Assembly (NCBI GenBank): GCA_963667535.2
Contig: CAXXDU010000002.1
Span: 3,100,001 to 3,164,000, forward strand
DNA length: 64,000 bases
Direction of reading: 5' to 3'
Source of the DNA: UBA5614 sp963667535
GTDB taxonomy: Bacteria; Cloacimonadota; Cloacimonadia; Cloacimonadales; Cloacimonadaceae
A model generated the notes under the pieces. That model searched no databases. It worked only from the letters and a program-made list of their open reading frames with translations, and was not told the DNA's origin. Positions 18,072-27,267 of this stretch are shown piece by piece (position 1 is the stretch's first letter; every line of letters begins with the position of its first letter). The translations under genes were made by a program, and so were the position numbers.

Positions 18072-20258
18072 TTACTTCATTAGAATCATTTTACAGGTAG
18101 AAGTTGTTTTACCTGTATCCAGCCTGGCAAAATAAATCCCAGAGCTTACATTTTTATGGTTACTATCAGTTCCATCCCACGTTAGTTTGTAATCACCTTT
18201 CACCATTTTGTTGTCTTTTAACTGAGTTACTTTTTGTCCTTTGAGATTATAAATAGTCAGATTCACATGTGAAGATTTGCTCAGGGAAAAGCTGATATCA
18301 GTATTTGAGGAAAACGGGTTAGGTGAATTGCTGAGAAACATATCCTGACCCGGAATAGCAATGCTCTCTTCAGGAGGATTGGCTGTAATATCATCCAATG
18401 TCACAATGACGGCACATGTCAATCCTGGTATCAACACCCGATTCCCACTCAAAAAGAATGGGGTAAGATTCTGCATGTAACCGGTATATTGGAAGTTATC
18501 ATCAAAAATGTATGCGATATTGGATGGACACTCCATATAATTATGCTCCCCGTTAAAGCTCATATCAGTATAATTCCATCTGATATCATGCGTGACCTCA
18601 ATCGGATTATCGGGATTGGAAACATCCAAAACCAAGCCATCTTCAGTTTCAGCAGTTAAGATGTTATTACACACGTATAACGTAAAACCTGTGGATGGAT
18701 AGCTTGCTAGCAGACTTATTGAGTTGTTTTGTTCAATTTTATATAGTTTGAGGGTAAAGGAATAAAAACCTGTATTTTCGATGATGGCAAAGTGCGATGC
18801 ATCATAGAATTGGATTGCTTCTATCCCATAATCTAAGGCTATATTATTTAACTGCTCAACTGTAGTACCCATTATCCGGTAAAGAGTCAAACTAAGCAAA
18901 TTATCCAGATATCCGACGATGACAATTTTGTCATTATAAACACTTCCGCAAAGCACATTGTCAGTATTGGGAAATGAGAGATAATCGGATACACCATTTT
19001 CTCCCAAAGTGACTACTTCAACCTGAGAGCCTACAAATATGAGCTTATCTTCCCCATAACGCATCATGTGATTAGAATAATTACCGGAAGGCAAGTAATC
19101 CAGAAACTGTCCTGTTTCCAGATCATACAGTTTAAATCCTCCTCCGTAATATGACGACAACAACATGTATCTGTTCAAGAAAATCTGCTTAGTCCACCAG
19201 TAATTATTTCCTGCCAACAATGTTGTTTGGGTCAATAGTGTATCAGCAAGCAGCCTTACATGTTCATATCCAAACAGGACATAACCATTATTGAATGGGT
19301 ACAATTGATAATCATCTATAGGAAAACTTCTTGAGTGTAATAACTGCCACTGCAGGCTGTCTGAAAAACTAAATTGTATAATCTTACTAAAATCAAAGAT
19401 CAAGGAACCTATGATGTGCACATAACCGTTTGTGATGTCAGTAATAGAAGCTGTTTGCATAATTCCCAAGTTTAGCATCCAGGCTGTGTCTATACATCCT
19501 TCATCCACGTTTTCCAGTTTTGATAGCCAGACATTAGAGGAATCATCGGTACTGATAACATACAGGCTACCCTGCAAAACTTTGCTATACTTGTATGTAT
19601 GTCCGGAGAGGTCTGGGCAGGTCACCAATTGTGGTTGATTTGTCAGGTTGGGTGAAGCATACATGCTGCCATCATATCCAAAATAGTAATATTCCTGATT
19701 AATGTGTTCGATTCGTGTAAAGCGATTTAGATAATTGCAATACACGCGTGAAACCAGGATTGGCGTTTCTATGCCATTCAGAGCATAAATACTCTGGCAG
19801 TAGCATGTATCAAGATTATCAGAATTCACATAAGCGCCAACCAATACAAACCCATCCCCCAAAAACTGTTCTTCGGAGAATATGGCAAGACTGTCTTCAC
19901 TCTCCAAAGAGTAAGAGCGTAGTAAATTTAATTCCAGCGGAGGATTGTAGGCATATACATCCAGCCTGCCGTTGTTTGTAATAGCGAGTAAAGTATCAGC
20001 CCCATACATCCGGGAAGCCCGATAAAATCCAGTGCTGTAACACTTCTGAATAAATCGCAGGTTACTATTTTCAATAGCAAATAAATCAACGTCAAGCCTA
20101 CCGAATGATACATAATGTCCGTCAGATAAAGTCTGGACATTATCCAACCCCTTGCTGCCGAAGTCCACACCTCTTTCAAGTGTGCAATGCATTGCACCCG
20201 TTAAATTGTACATTGCTGATAACATTACTATCAGTAGAATTGCGTTAATTAGCTTCAT
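18072..20258 (-). CDS. Secreted repeat protein with C-terminal sorting domain
   Basis: A 728-residue protein starting with a signal peptide (MKLINAILLIVMLSAMYNLTGA). The body is beta-rich with loosely repeated segments of about 40-50 residues, resembling a propeller ('LDVSNPDNPIEV' is a typical LVIVD-repeat fragment). The last 85 residues form a FlgD-Ig/type A sorting domain: 'SNSPNPFSSNTDISFSLS', 'LTIYNLKGQKV', 'SSGIYFARLDTG' and an end 'TSTCKMILMK'. The start has GGAGG in front and is preceded by a textbook promoter. I infer cell-surface or extracellular location. The ligand is unknown. Confidence 0.85.
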   Translation of the reverse strand: MKLINAILLIVMLSAMYNLTGAMHCTLERGVDFGSKGLDNVQTLSDGHYVSFGRLDVDLFAIENSNLRFIQKCYSTGFYRASRMYGADTLLAITNNGRLDVYAYNPPLELNLLRSYSLESEDSLAIFSEEQFLGDGFVLVGAYVNSDNLDTCYCQSIYALNGIETPILVSRVYCNYLNRFTRIEHINQEYYYFGYDGSMYASPNLTNQPQLVTCPDLSGHTYKYSKVLQGSLYVISTDDSSNVWLSKLENVDEGCIDTAWMLNLGIMQTASITDITNGYVHIIGSLIFDFSKIIQFSFSDSLQWQLLHSRSFPIDDYQLYPFNNGYVLFGYEHVRLLADTLLTQTTLLAGNNYWWTKQIFLNRYMLLSSYYGGGFKLYDLETGQFLDYLPSGNYSNHMMRYGEDKLIFVGSQVEVVTLGENGVSDYLSFPNTDNVLCGSVYNDKIVIVGYLDNLLSLTLYRIMGTTVEQLNNIALDYGIEAIQFYDASHFAIIENTGFYSFTLKLYKIEQNNSISLLASYPSTGFTLYVCNNILTAETEDGLVLDVSNPDNPIEVTHDIRWNYTDMSFNGEHNYMECPSNIAYIFDDNFQYTGYMQNLTPFFLSGNRVLIPGLTCAVIVTLDDITANPPEESIAIPGQDMFLSNSPNPFSSNTDISFSLSKSSHVNLTIYNLKGQKVTQLKDNKMVKGDYKLTWDGTDSNHKNVSSGIYFARLDTGKTTSTCKMILMK

Positions 20259-20358
20259 CCCTCCCTCCTTTCTTTGCTAAGATAAAGTATTTGCGCTCTA
20301 TCCTATGCGGCTTTTACAAGATATATCAAATATTAGGCAGGTTTAGAATATATTACGG

Positions 20359-20387
20359 ATTATATTGTAATGCTTATTTTATGTCAA
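20359..20387 (-). promoter_or_regulatory. Consensus sigma-70 promoter of the 728-residue secreted protein
   Basis: On the minus strand TTGACA (20387-20382), a 17-base spacer and TATAAT (20364-20359) match the sigma-70 consensus exactly. The expected start site is near 20352, giving a leader of about 95 bases. It indicates that the RpoD encoded in this window reads classical promoters. Confidence 0.85.
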
Positions 20388-20618
20388 CATATATTTGAGG
20401 CATTGTTATCAGATTATCTATTTTAGGATAGATACTGGTGAATTATTACAGGATTGGCTATCGGATTACTTATTCCTAGTTCATTATCTTATACCTGAGG
20501 AGAACGATTAAGAAAGCACTTAATAATAAAGAAGCTAAGTCCCTATATTTACAAATTAGTAGGATACGTACCTCACGTGTCCAAACAGGAGGTTACATGC
20601 CTTGTGTTACTCCGATAA

Positions 20619-20677
20619 GTGGCACGGACACTCTTGTCCGTGAGATTAGTTTCCACGGACAAGAGTGTCCGTGCCAC
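20619..20677. repeat. Perfect 24-bp inverted repeat
   Basis: Arms 20619-20642 and 20654-20677 are exact complements (core GGCACGGACACTCTTGTCC) with an 11-base loop. Neither end shows a T-run. Confidence 0.85.
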
Positions 20678-20751
20678 AAGTTATCTTGCTTCGTCCTTCG
20701 ACAGCCAGGATGACATGCTTCTACTTTTCAAGGAAGTGGATTTCTGCTTTT

Positions 20752-20775
20752 GGTCACCTTAGGCAGGTAACCTAA
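20752..20775. repeat. Dispersed repeat family B, copy 1
   Basis: GGTCACCTTAGGCAGGTAACCTAAG, a short imperfect palindrome in which GGTxACCT pairs with AGGTAACC. Other copies are at 20830-20855 and 56399-56424. Confidence 0.6.
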
Positions 20776-20780
20776 GTTGT

Positions 20781-20810
20781 GTAGGGACATGCCTTGCGCT
20801 TGTCCGTAAA
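20781..20810 (+). repeat. Dispersed hairpin repeat, family A, copy 3
   Basis: GTAGGGACATGCCTTGCGCTTGTCCGTAAA, matching copies at 3740 and 41713. Confidence 0.75.
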
Positions 20811-20829
20811 GACATTTCATAAATTCGGT

Positions 20830-20855
20830 TGGTCACCTGAGGCAGGTAACCTACG
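20830..20855. repeat. Dispersed repeat family B, copy 2
   Basis: GGTCACCTGAGGCAGGTAACCTACG, identical in its core to the copy at 56399-56424, about 35.6 kb away. Confidence 0.65.
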
Positions 20856-21058
20856 ATGTGTATAGAAACCACCTTCAAATAGAATCAGCACAATCATATT
20901 TGATATTGATACTTTGGGGAGTATACATGTGTGTTTTCACTCCAAGTATCACTATGAAAATGAAAACATGATTAGTCAGTATACTTGAAAGAGTTGCTAT
21001 TGGGAGATTTTTATTGACAGAAAAGCCTGATTTTCGTTTTTGAACTTTACGAAAGCGA

Positions 21059-21133
21059 TCCTGAATAGCTCAGCGGTAGAGCGGGTGGCTGTTAACCACT
21101 AGGTCGGGGGTTCGAATCCCTCTTCAGGAGCCA
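21059..21133 (+). tRNA. tRNA-Asn (GTT anticodon), CCA encoded
   Basis: Acceptor TCCTGAA pairs with TTCAGGA, anticodon loop CTGTTAA has GTT at 21091-21093, the T-loop is TTCGAAT, the discriminator is G and CCA is encoded. All four arms pair well. Confidence 0.96.
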
Positions 21134-21192
21134 TAAAATAAAAGCGAACCGTAATTGGTTCGCTTTTTCTTTTCCCGTATAAATTTAGAGTA

Positions 21193-21663
21193 TTACTCTT
21201 CTATATCGGAGATAACAATTTCGATTACTTTTTTGACTTCTCCGTCCATATTGGTAAAGGTCATTTCAATACTCTTTTTCTTATTGTGCGCTTTAACGAG
21301 CATTGTTGTATCGCCAGGTCCATATTCCCAACCTATGAAAGGGTCATTAGTGTCACCATCATAACGTAACATGCTATGTATATCTGTAATTGTTTGTTCG
21401 ACAAAATAATCTACATCATCATAGTCATACGCGTCCCAGTAATCAACAGAATAATCAGTACCATTTACTGACAAATAGTCCCAATATATGTAATCAGATG
21501 CAGCAACATCATTATTGTAAAGCAGCGTAAAGAAATTTGATGCTGCTTGTTTAGAGGTATTCAGATCAGTAGTCGATTGTTCTGTATCATCCTGGCAAAA
21601 CAAGGCAGATGATAAAGCAATGGCAAACAGTATCAGGCTGAAAATTCTCAATCTTTTATACAT
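21193..21663 (-). CDS. Small secreted protein, paralog of its upstream neighbour
   Basis: I do not recognise a family. The start is taken at the ATG (21663, 156 residues) with AAGGGAG upstream; a TTG two codons earlier is less likely. Seen: a signal peptide (MYKRLRIFSLILFAIALSSALFC) and then an acidic domain of about 130 residues with 'FFTLLYNND', the striking 'DYWDAYDYDDVDYF', 'LRYDGDTNDPFIGWEYG' and 'KKKSIEMTF'. The adjacent gene (21675-22148) has the same order of motifs, so the pair arose by tandem duplication. The layout (short beta-strand segments, 'LLY..D') resembles small periplasmic NTF2-like folds, but that is only a guess. Confidence 0.75.
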   Translation of the reverse strand: MYKRLRIFSLILFAIALSSALFCQDDTEQSTTDLNTSKQAASNFFTLLYNNDVAASDYIYWDYLSVNGTDYSVDYWDAYDYDDVDYFVEQTITDIHSMLRYDGDTNDPFIGWEYGPGDTTMLVKAHNKKKSIEMTFTNMDGEVKKVIEIVISDIEE

Positions 21664-21674
21664 GAACAACTCCC

Positions 21675-22148
21675 TTAATCCGTTATATCGGAAATATTTA
21701 TCTCAGTTATATAGGCCGAACCGGAAGCATCCGGTTGTAAAACCATTTTTACGTTCTTCTTCTGGTTGTGGCATGTGACGGTGAATGTCTCTTCTCCTTT
21801 TACCACTGCCCAACCGACAAATTTATCTTCGGAATCCCCATCATAATGCAACTCTTTGCCTATAGTAGCAATCATTTCCTCTATAAAGTAATCCTCTTCT
21901 TCCCAATCATAAGCATCCCAATAGTCTCCAGAATAGTCAACGCCATCGAGTACAAAGACTTCCCAATTGATGCTATAAGACACCATGTAATCACCGGTAT
22001 AAAGAAGGTTCAGAACATTGGTTGCCAGATTACTTATCATTATCGATGTTGAGTCAGGAGCTGTTTCATTAGTTTCCTGACAGTAAAGAGCAGAAGTAAT
22101 AAGCATTAAGGCAATGATGGAAATGAGCAAGTGAGTTCTTGGCAGCAT
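21675..22148 (-). CDS. Small secreted protein, paralog of its downstream neighbour
   Basis: 157 residues with a signal peptide (MLPRTHLLISIIALMLITSALYC) and the same motif series as the next gene: 'VLNLLYTGDY', 'SGDYWDAYDWEEEDYF', 'LHYDGDSEDKFVGWAV', 'KKNVKMVL'. Both end in 'ISDI'. AGGAG stands 9 bases before the ATG. Eleven bases separate the two genes. Function unknown; both are probably periplasmic or surface proteins. Confidence 0.75.
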   Translation of the reverse strand: MLPRTHLLISIIALMLITSALYCQETNETAPDSTSIMISNLATNVLNLLYTGDYMVSYSINWEVFVLDGVDYSGDYWDAYDWEEEDYFIEEMIATIGKELHYDGDSEDKFVGWAVVKGEETFTVTCHNQKKNVKMVLQPDASGSAYITEINISDITD

Positions 22149-22196
22149 TTTCTTTTCTCCTAAGTTAATTATTGACTTTAGCTTTGGTATTGATTA

Positions 22197-22769
22197 TCAA
22201 GGGAACAGTTTGTTTTCAATCATCTCAATCAGAATATGGATAATCTTGATATGTACTTCCTGAATACGGTCAGTGGTAAGAGCTGGGACGATTAAATCAA
22301 AGTCACATTCTCCCTTTAATTGACCTCCATCTTTGCCAAGCAAGGCAATTGTGAAGCAATTCAGGGATTGAGCTGCTTGAATAGCTTTAATGATATTCGC
22401 AGAATTACCGCTGGTAGATATGCCTATTACTATGTCATCCGCTTTAGCATAAGCCTGCACACCTCTGGCAAAGACTTCATCAAAGCCATAATCATTGGCA
22501 ACACAGGTCAGATGCGCAGGGTCAGATAAAGCAATGGCAGGCAAGGCAGGACGGTCTTTACGAAACCTGCCGGTTAGTTCCTCGGCAAAATGCATGGCAT
22601 CACACATACTGCCACCATTTCCAAAGATGATGACCTTATTGCCACGGCAGAAAGCATCACTGATTAAATCAACAATACTGGCTATTGTCAGCAAGTTCGT
22701 TTCATCATCAATAAAGCTGTTCATTGTGCTTTCTGCATCATTAAATAGTTGTTTAATCCTATCTTTCAT
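22197..22769 (-). CDS. gmhA: Phosphoheptose isomerase (SIS domain)
   Basis: Converts sedoheptulose 7-phosphate to D-glycero-D-manno-heptose 7-phosphate, the first step to ADP-heptose for the LPS core. The 190-residue length matches GmhA. Seen: 'FGNGGSMCDAMHFAEELTGRF', 'ALPAIALSDPAHLTCVANDYG', 'GISTSGNSANIIKAI', and a C-terminal 'EVHIKIIHILIEMIE' carrying the zinc or catalytic histidine. DiaA-type SIS proteins are close relatives, but the 'ELTGRF' segment favours GmhA. Its start lies 5 bases after the adenosine deaminase stop, so it is co-transcribed. It implies an outer membrane with LPS. Confidence 0.9.
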   Translation of the reverse strand: MKDRIKQLFNDAESTMNSFIDDETNLLTIASIVDLISDAFCRGNKVIIFGNGGSMCDAMHFAEELTGRFRKDRPALPAIALSDPAHLTCVANDYGFDEVFARGVQAYAKADDIVIGISTSGNSANIIKAIQAAQSLNCFTIALLGKDGGQLKGECDFDLIVPALTTDRIQEVHIKIIHILIEMIENKLFP

Positions 22770-22774
22770 ATCGA

Positions 22775-23857
22775 TTATAAGTTCTCTTTAACCTTTACCT
22801 TGGTTTTCAGTTCTTTCTCTTCCAAATCATCAATCTCAGCTAAAATATGGTTAATCATACGAACTCTTTCTTTGTAGGGAATGAAAGCACTTTTAAAGCC
22901 GTTGAGAACGATGTTTTTAATCTGGGGATAGTCCAAGCCCAAAAGCTCAATAGCCAGCATATATTCGTCTGTGAGAGTGGTATTGGATATGGTTCTGTTG
23001 TCAGTATTCAATGTTACTCTTAAACCATAATCCAGGTAGAAATCAATGGGATGAGCCCTGATGCTGGGAACTGCTTTTGTATGGAAATTACTTTTAAGAC
23101 AAATCTCCAGAGGGATACGATGGTCGTTAGCATAATTCAGAAGGTCTCCATCTTCTACTAATCTGGTGCCATGACCGATTCTATGCGTTCCACAATAGTG
23201 CAGAGCCTGATGAATACTCTCGGGACCATAAGCTTCACCTGCGTGGATGGTAATATTGAGATTGTTTTTCAAAGCAAGATCAAAAGCTTCTTTATGGTCT
23301 TTGGCTGGATAGTTATACTCTCCGCCTGCCAGATCAAAGCCGATGACGCCTTTATTTTTATAGGCAATTGCCAGTTCAGCAAGTTTAACAGAAGTAGTGG
23401 GGTCCATGTTTCTGATACCGCATATAATCACACCTGTCTTGATATTAAAATCTTTCTCTGCTTGTTTAAGACCGTCAATGACTGCTTCAGAAATCTGTGT
23501 AAGCTTTAGCCCGCCATCAGTATGCAAAATGGGAGAATATCGTACTTCCACGTAACGGATATTTTCTTTAGCACAATCTTCTGCCAGTTCATAGGCAGCT
23601 CTTTTTAAGCCTTCTTTATTTTGCAGGACTTTGTTTACTATATGAAAACCTCTCAGATAGTCTTCCAAACTTTCCGTATTTTCATCACAACAAATGAGCT
23701 TTTTCATCTCTTCCACATCATACGTGGGGAGCTCCACTTTGAATTTTTTTGCAAGGTCAATGAGCGTTTCGATACGTACAGAGCCGTCCAGATGGACATG
23801 TAAATCTGTCTTGGGCAGTTTTTCGATAAATGCCCGGGTCAATTTAACTTTTGTCAT
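22775..23857 (-). CDS. add: Adenosine deaminase
   Basis: Deaminates adenosine (and probably deoxyadenosine) to inosine in purine salvage. The start is placed at 23857 (360 residues) because AAGGAG lies 7 bases before that ATG; an upstream in-frame ATG would overlap this site. Seen: the metal motif 'DLHVHLDGS', 'AGGEYNYP', 'IHAGEAYGPESI' with the catalytic Glu, 'RIGHGTRL', and 'NTDNRTISNTTLTDEY'. All metal ligands are present. It lies in a run with the nitroreductase gene (17 bases upstream) and gmhA (5 bases downstream). Confidence 0.93.
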   Translation of the reverse strand: MTKVKLTRAFIEKLPKTDLHVHLDGSVRIETLIDLAKKFKVELPTYDVEEMKKLICCDENTESLEDYLRGFHIVNKVLQNKEGLKRAAYELAEDCAKENIRYVEVRYSPILHTDGGLKLTQISEAVIDGLKQAEKDFNIKTGVIICGIRNMDPTTSVKLAELAIAYKNKGVIGFDLAGGEYNYPAKDHKEAFDLALKNNLNITIHAGEAYGPESIHQALHYCGTHRIGHGTRLVEDGDLLNYANDHRIPLEICLKSNFHTKAVPSIRAHPIDFYLDYGLRVTLNTDNRTISNTTLTDEYMLAIELLGLDYPQIKNIVLNGFKSAFIPYKERVRMINHILAEIDDLEEKELKTKVKVKENL

Positions 23858-23874
23858 ACAAGTACTCCTTAAAT

Positions 23875-24426
23875 TCAATCAATATAGCGGACAATCTGTT
23901 CCAGTAAAAGTCTGTTATTGCTTCCGGCAACAGTCTTGACCACTTTGGCATAAATGCTTTGCTTTTCCGCAGGATAACCAAACGGACTAAGGGCGACAAT
24001 CCGCCATGACTTCGGTAAATCAAGCCATGCCTTGAGCTTTTTCTCGCTGAAAGCACCCAGCCAGCAGGAACCAATCCCATGATTCCAAGCCATCAACATC
24101 ATCTGTTGAAAGGCAATGGCTGTGTCAACTAAATAATAGTCCTGTCCGTTTATTTTTATGTCTTTATCTGTATCTGCGCATGCTATAATGATACATGGAG
24201 CATTTCGCACAAAGAAATTCGCCAGCCCTATTAAACCGCAATTGAGAGACATTTGTTTTATCTTTTCCTGATTCCGGATTACAATAAACCGCCAGGGTTG
24301 ACGATTCTGGGTTGAGGGAGCAAGTCTGGCTGCTTCCAGCATGTCAGAAAGCACATCCTGCGGGATTGTCTTGTCCAGGAAACTCCTGATACTTTTGCGT
24401 GTAAGTATTGTTTCTTTTAAATCCAT
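23875..24426 (-). CDS. Nitroreductase family protein
   Basis: A 183-residue flavin-dependent oxidoreductase. Seen: the N-terminal 'ILTRKSIRSFLDK' FMN phosphate-binding arginines, 'ARLAPSTQNRQPWRFIVI', and 'GIGSCWLGAFSEKKLKAWLDLP...VALSPFGYPAE', typical of the family. It reduces nitroaromatics, quinones or an unknown physiological substrate with NAD(P)H. AGAGGA precedes the ATG. It is the first gene of the add-gmhA run and is divergent from the sensor kinase. Confidence 0.9.
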   Translation of the reverse strand: MDLKETILTRKSIRSFLDKTIPQDVLSDMLEAARLAPSTQNRQPWRFIVIRNQEKIKQMSLNCGLIGLANFFVRNAPCIIIACADTDKDIKINGQDYYLVDTAIAFQQMMLMAWNHGIGSCWLGAFSEKKLKAWLDLPKSWRIVALSPFGYPAEKQSIYAKVVKTVAGSNNRLLLEQIVRYID

Positions 24427-24564
24427 AATTATTCCTCTAAGATAAATTCATGAAAATCAACAGTTTGTCAAGATAATACTTGCTCCGTAAAGCAACTCTA
24501 CCCACTATTAACAATAATGATACGAAACAATAGCTGAATAAATGACTTAGATACAAAATCTTTA

Positions 24565-24592
24565 TTGACGAAGATGGCATAGGTATTATTAT
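24565..24592 (+). promoter_or_regulatory. Putative promoter of the sensor kinase gene
   Basis: TTGACG (24565-24570), a 16-base spacer and TATTAT (24587-24592) lie directly before the coding start. Leader about 5-20 bases. Confidence 0.5.
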
Positions 24593-24602
24593 TTGCTACT
24601 TA

Positions 24603-27155
24603 GTGGAAAAATGTATGAAAAAAAATAAGCCAAATCAGGACAAACCCGCTTTATTGCTCAGAAAGCTGGTTAGACATGTTACTACTATTGCTGTTTTTAG
24701 CGTAGTAATAACCGGAGGTTTGGCTGCATTTTACTGGACATACATGGTATCAAACCGTTTCAATGCCCCGGTTAAAAACCAGATGGACAAAATAATGCCG
24801 GGTCTCTTTGAAATTGCAGTTTTAATCATTATCGGAGTTATTCTTTCGTTGGGTGTAGCCTATTTCTTATTTAAAAAGACGTTCAGGCAGTTAGACTCTC
24901 CTCTTAGACGTGTTTCGTTACAGGAAGATATTGAAGAGTCTGAAACGAATGATATACATACTATTGATGATTATAGCGATAATTCTTATGCTCCTGAAAC
25001 AGAAACAGTCAGAGCGATTTCACCCGATTCAGATGAAATGTCAGGATTGAAAGATACTCTTGAGTCAGAAAAATCACTGAACAGTCTTGTATTATCGCTT
25101 CTGAATATACATGACGATAACGGAGCAGAATATAAAAGAGAAATACTGAGCAAATTTGGTTCATTCTGCAAAAGCGATTATATCTCCTTTTATCAAAGAA
25201 ATGAAACAAACGGCAATTTTAACAGGTTATGCTTTCAAGATGCTAATCCAGCCTTATCCAGACACTCAGATAAATTGGATTCACTTGACTGCAATCAATA
25301 CCAATGGCTAATACAAACTCTTAATACAGGTAAAACATTCATCCTCAACAAGTCTGATATGGACAATCTGATTGAGAGCCTGCAAGATAATAAAGATGAT
25401 GCGAAAATCTGGATGCAAACTCTAGCCAAAGATACAGCCGAATATACACTTTGCAAACATGAGGATTGGCAACATATGGTTGCTGCGGCATATTTGGACG
25501 ATAAATCTTTGGAAAGTTTCTTTCTTATAGGTTTTCATAGTGCCAGCTTTCCCTTATCAGAAGATGTGGTTGAAAGGCTATCTACTATCTCCGGTGCTCT
25601 TGGAAAACGGATATCTGCAAGTAAACCCTGTTATCATCCTGATTCAAGCCAAGATAGTATTGAAACAACTCTGGCAAACATTCCCCATGCAATCTTTGTA
25701 ACGGATGCTGAGGGGAAAATAACAATGGCAAATTTATCAGCAGTGAAACTAAGCAACCTTTCGCATAAAGAAATCATTAGTATGCCATGGCAGAAAGCAT
25801 TCCATTTGATTTATACAGAAGACAAAAATCCGATTGCTGATCCGATTAATAATTCTGCAAAAGACCATGTTTGTGTTACCTTACCGGATGATGTTGCTCT
25901 ATTATCCTCCGATGGCACAGAACTTTCAGTAGAAGGATTAGTTGCACCAATATCTGATATTAAAGATACACTCTCCGGTTTTGTATTTCTCCTCATGGAT
26001 GTTACTAATAGAATTAATGCTGAGAATGAACGCCTGAAGACACAGAAAATGGAAGCTATCAGCTCACTATCTGCAGGACTGGCTCATGACTTTAACAACC
26101 TTCTTACAGCAATATTGGGAAATATCTCACTGGTTATGGATGATTTGACACCTGATAGTGAACAGGCAATCTTATTGAAAGCTGCAGAAGATTGCACGCT
26201 TAAAGGTAAAGAAATTACTGATAGATTATTAACCTTTGCCAAGAGCAGCCCCCAGAAAGGTACATATTCAGATGTGGCCTTGATCCTGAAGAATACTGTG
26301 CGAGAACTGATACCAGAAAACACTAAAGTAAAGGTTCTTTTCCAGATTGAAGACAATCTGCCTCAGATAGCGATGTCATCTTCAGCATTCGAAACAGTCA
26401 TCCGCAATCTGGTCAATAACTCTTTACAAGCTATGAATCCTGGTGGAGAATTATCTATTATGGCTAACGTCCGGGATAACTCAGACGGAAGAATAGCTAC
26501 ATTAAAGAGAGATACATACGTATGTATACATATCATTGATACAGGTGAGGGTATTTCCAGGGAAAATCTCTGCCGTATCTTTACACCCTATTTTTCTACA
26601 CGTGAAGGGAGAAGCGGATTGGGACTACCAACTGTCAATTCCATTCTTAGTAAGCATAACGCAGTAATTAATTTACAGTCTCAATCTGGTAAAGGCACTG
26701 ATTGTGAATTGTATGTTCCCATAAAACAACCTATAAATTTTACTCCGGTGATATCAGAACCATTGACTGTAACCAGCAAACTTAATACACTGGTATTGGA
26801 TGAGGAAGATATGTTAGGCAGTTTGCTGATAAAAACACTAAACAAAATGGGATTATTGGCGGAGAAGACATCTGATCCAGACAAATTGGTTCAAATCTAT
26901 CTCAAATCAAAAGATAACGGAAACAAAATAAACCTCGTAATCGTCAATCTTGATATTTCTTCTGAATCTGATGTTCAAACAATTGCTTTCCGTCTTAAAC
27001 AGATTGACTCAAAATTGAAACTTATTGCATATTCAGGTTATCTCAAACCGGACGATATAAAAGATTTTCAAACCAAGGGTTTTGATGACATTCTGCATAA
27101 GCCCTTCAATGTCAGCGACCTCAAGGCTCTTGTCACAAAGACTCTGGAAGCATAA
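24603..27155 (+). CDS. Hybrid sensor histidine kinase with degenerate receiver
   Basis: An 850-residue inner-membrane kinase counted from a GTG start (an ATG four codons in is an alternative). Order of parts: two membrane segments (about 27-50 and 70-92), an acidic linker, a GAF-like region (about 145-340), a PAS domain (about 350-470, 'IPHAIFVTDAEGKITMAN'), HisKA with the phospho-accepting His495 in 'AGLAHDFNNLL', then HATPase with N box 'NLVNNSLQAM', 'DTGEGIS' and 'GRSGLGLP'. It ends in a receiver domain (about 740-850) with 'VLDEED', 'AYSGY' and 'LHKPF', but the phospho-acceptor position reads Asn (N782 in 'LVIVNLDIS'). No response regulator gene is adjacent. The signal is unknown. Confidence 0.9.
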   Translation: MEKCMKKNKPNQDKPALLLRKLVRHVTTIAVFSVVITGGLAAFYWTYMVSNRFNAPVKNQMDKIMPGLFEIAVLIIIGVILSLGVAYFLFKKTFRQLDSPLRRVSLQEDIEESETNDIHTIDDYSDNSYAPETETVRAISPDSDEMSGLKDTLESEKSLNSLVLSLLNIHDDNGAEYKREILSKFGSFCKSDYISFYQRNETNGNFNRLCFQDANPALSRHSDKLDSLDCNQYQWLIQTLNTGKTFILNKSDMDNLIESLQDNKDDAKIWMQTLAKDTAEYTLCKHEDWQHMVAAAYLDDKSLESFFLIGFHSASFPLSEDVVERLSTISGALGKRISASKPCYHPDSSQDSIETTLANIPHAIFVTDAEGKITMANLSAVKLSNLSHKEIISMPWQKAFHLIYTEDKNPIADPINNSAKDHVCVTLPDDVALLSSDGTELSVEGLVAPISDIKDTLSGFVFLLMDVTNRINAENERLKTQKMEAISSLSAGLAHDFNNLLTAILGNISLVMDDLTPDSEQAILLKAAEDCTLKGKEITDRLLTFAKSSPQKGTYSDVALILKNTVRELIPENTKVKVLFQIEDNLPQIAMSSSAFETVIRNLVNNSLQAMNPGGELSIMANVRDNSDGRIATLKRDTYVCIHIIDTGEGISRENLCRIFTPYFSTREGRSGLGLPTVNSILSKHNAVINLQSQSGKGTDCELYVPIKQPINFTPVISEPLTVTSKLNTLVLDEEDMLGSLLIKTLNKMGLLAEKTSDPDKLVQIYLKSKDNGNKINLVIVNLDISSESDVQTIAFRLKQIDSKLKLIAYSGYLKPDDIKDFQTKGFDDILHKPFNVSDLKALVTKTLEA

Positions 27156-27267
27156 TTACCCATAGTTGGAAATCTATACTAATTCAAACTGTTGAACGGT
27201 ATATTTCAATCCATTTGCGTAGCAATGTCGCAGTATCTTGCCTCGGAGAAATCAGCCTTCATTCCTT

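Larger units (their letters stand above)
20259..21058. other. Repeat-rich intergenic region
   Basis: About 800 bases with no gene. Besides the promoter at 20359-20387 it holds a GTAGGATAC...GTGTCCAAAC hairpin at about 20568-20590, a perfect 24-bp inverted repeat (20619-20677), two GGTCACCT-GAGGCAGGTAACCTA copies (20752-20775, 20830-20855) and a family A copy (20781-20810). TTGACA at 21014-21019 may be the -35 of the tRNA-Asn promoter, though no good -10 follows. Confidence 0.65.
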
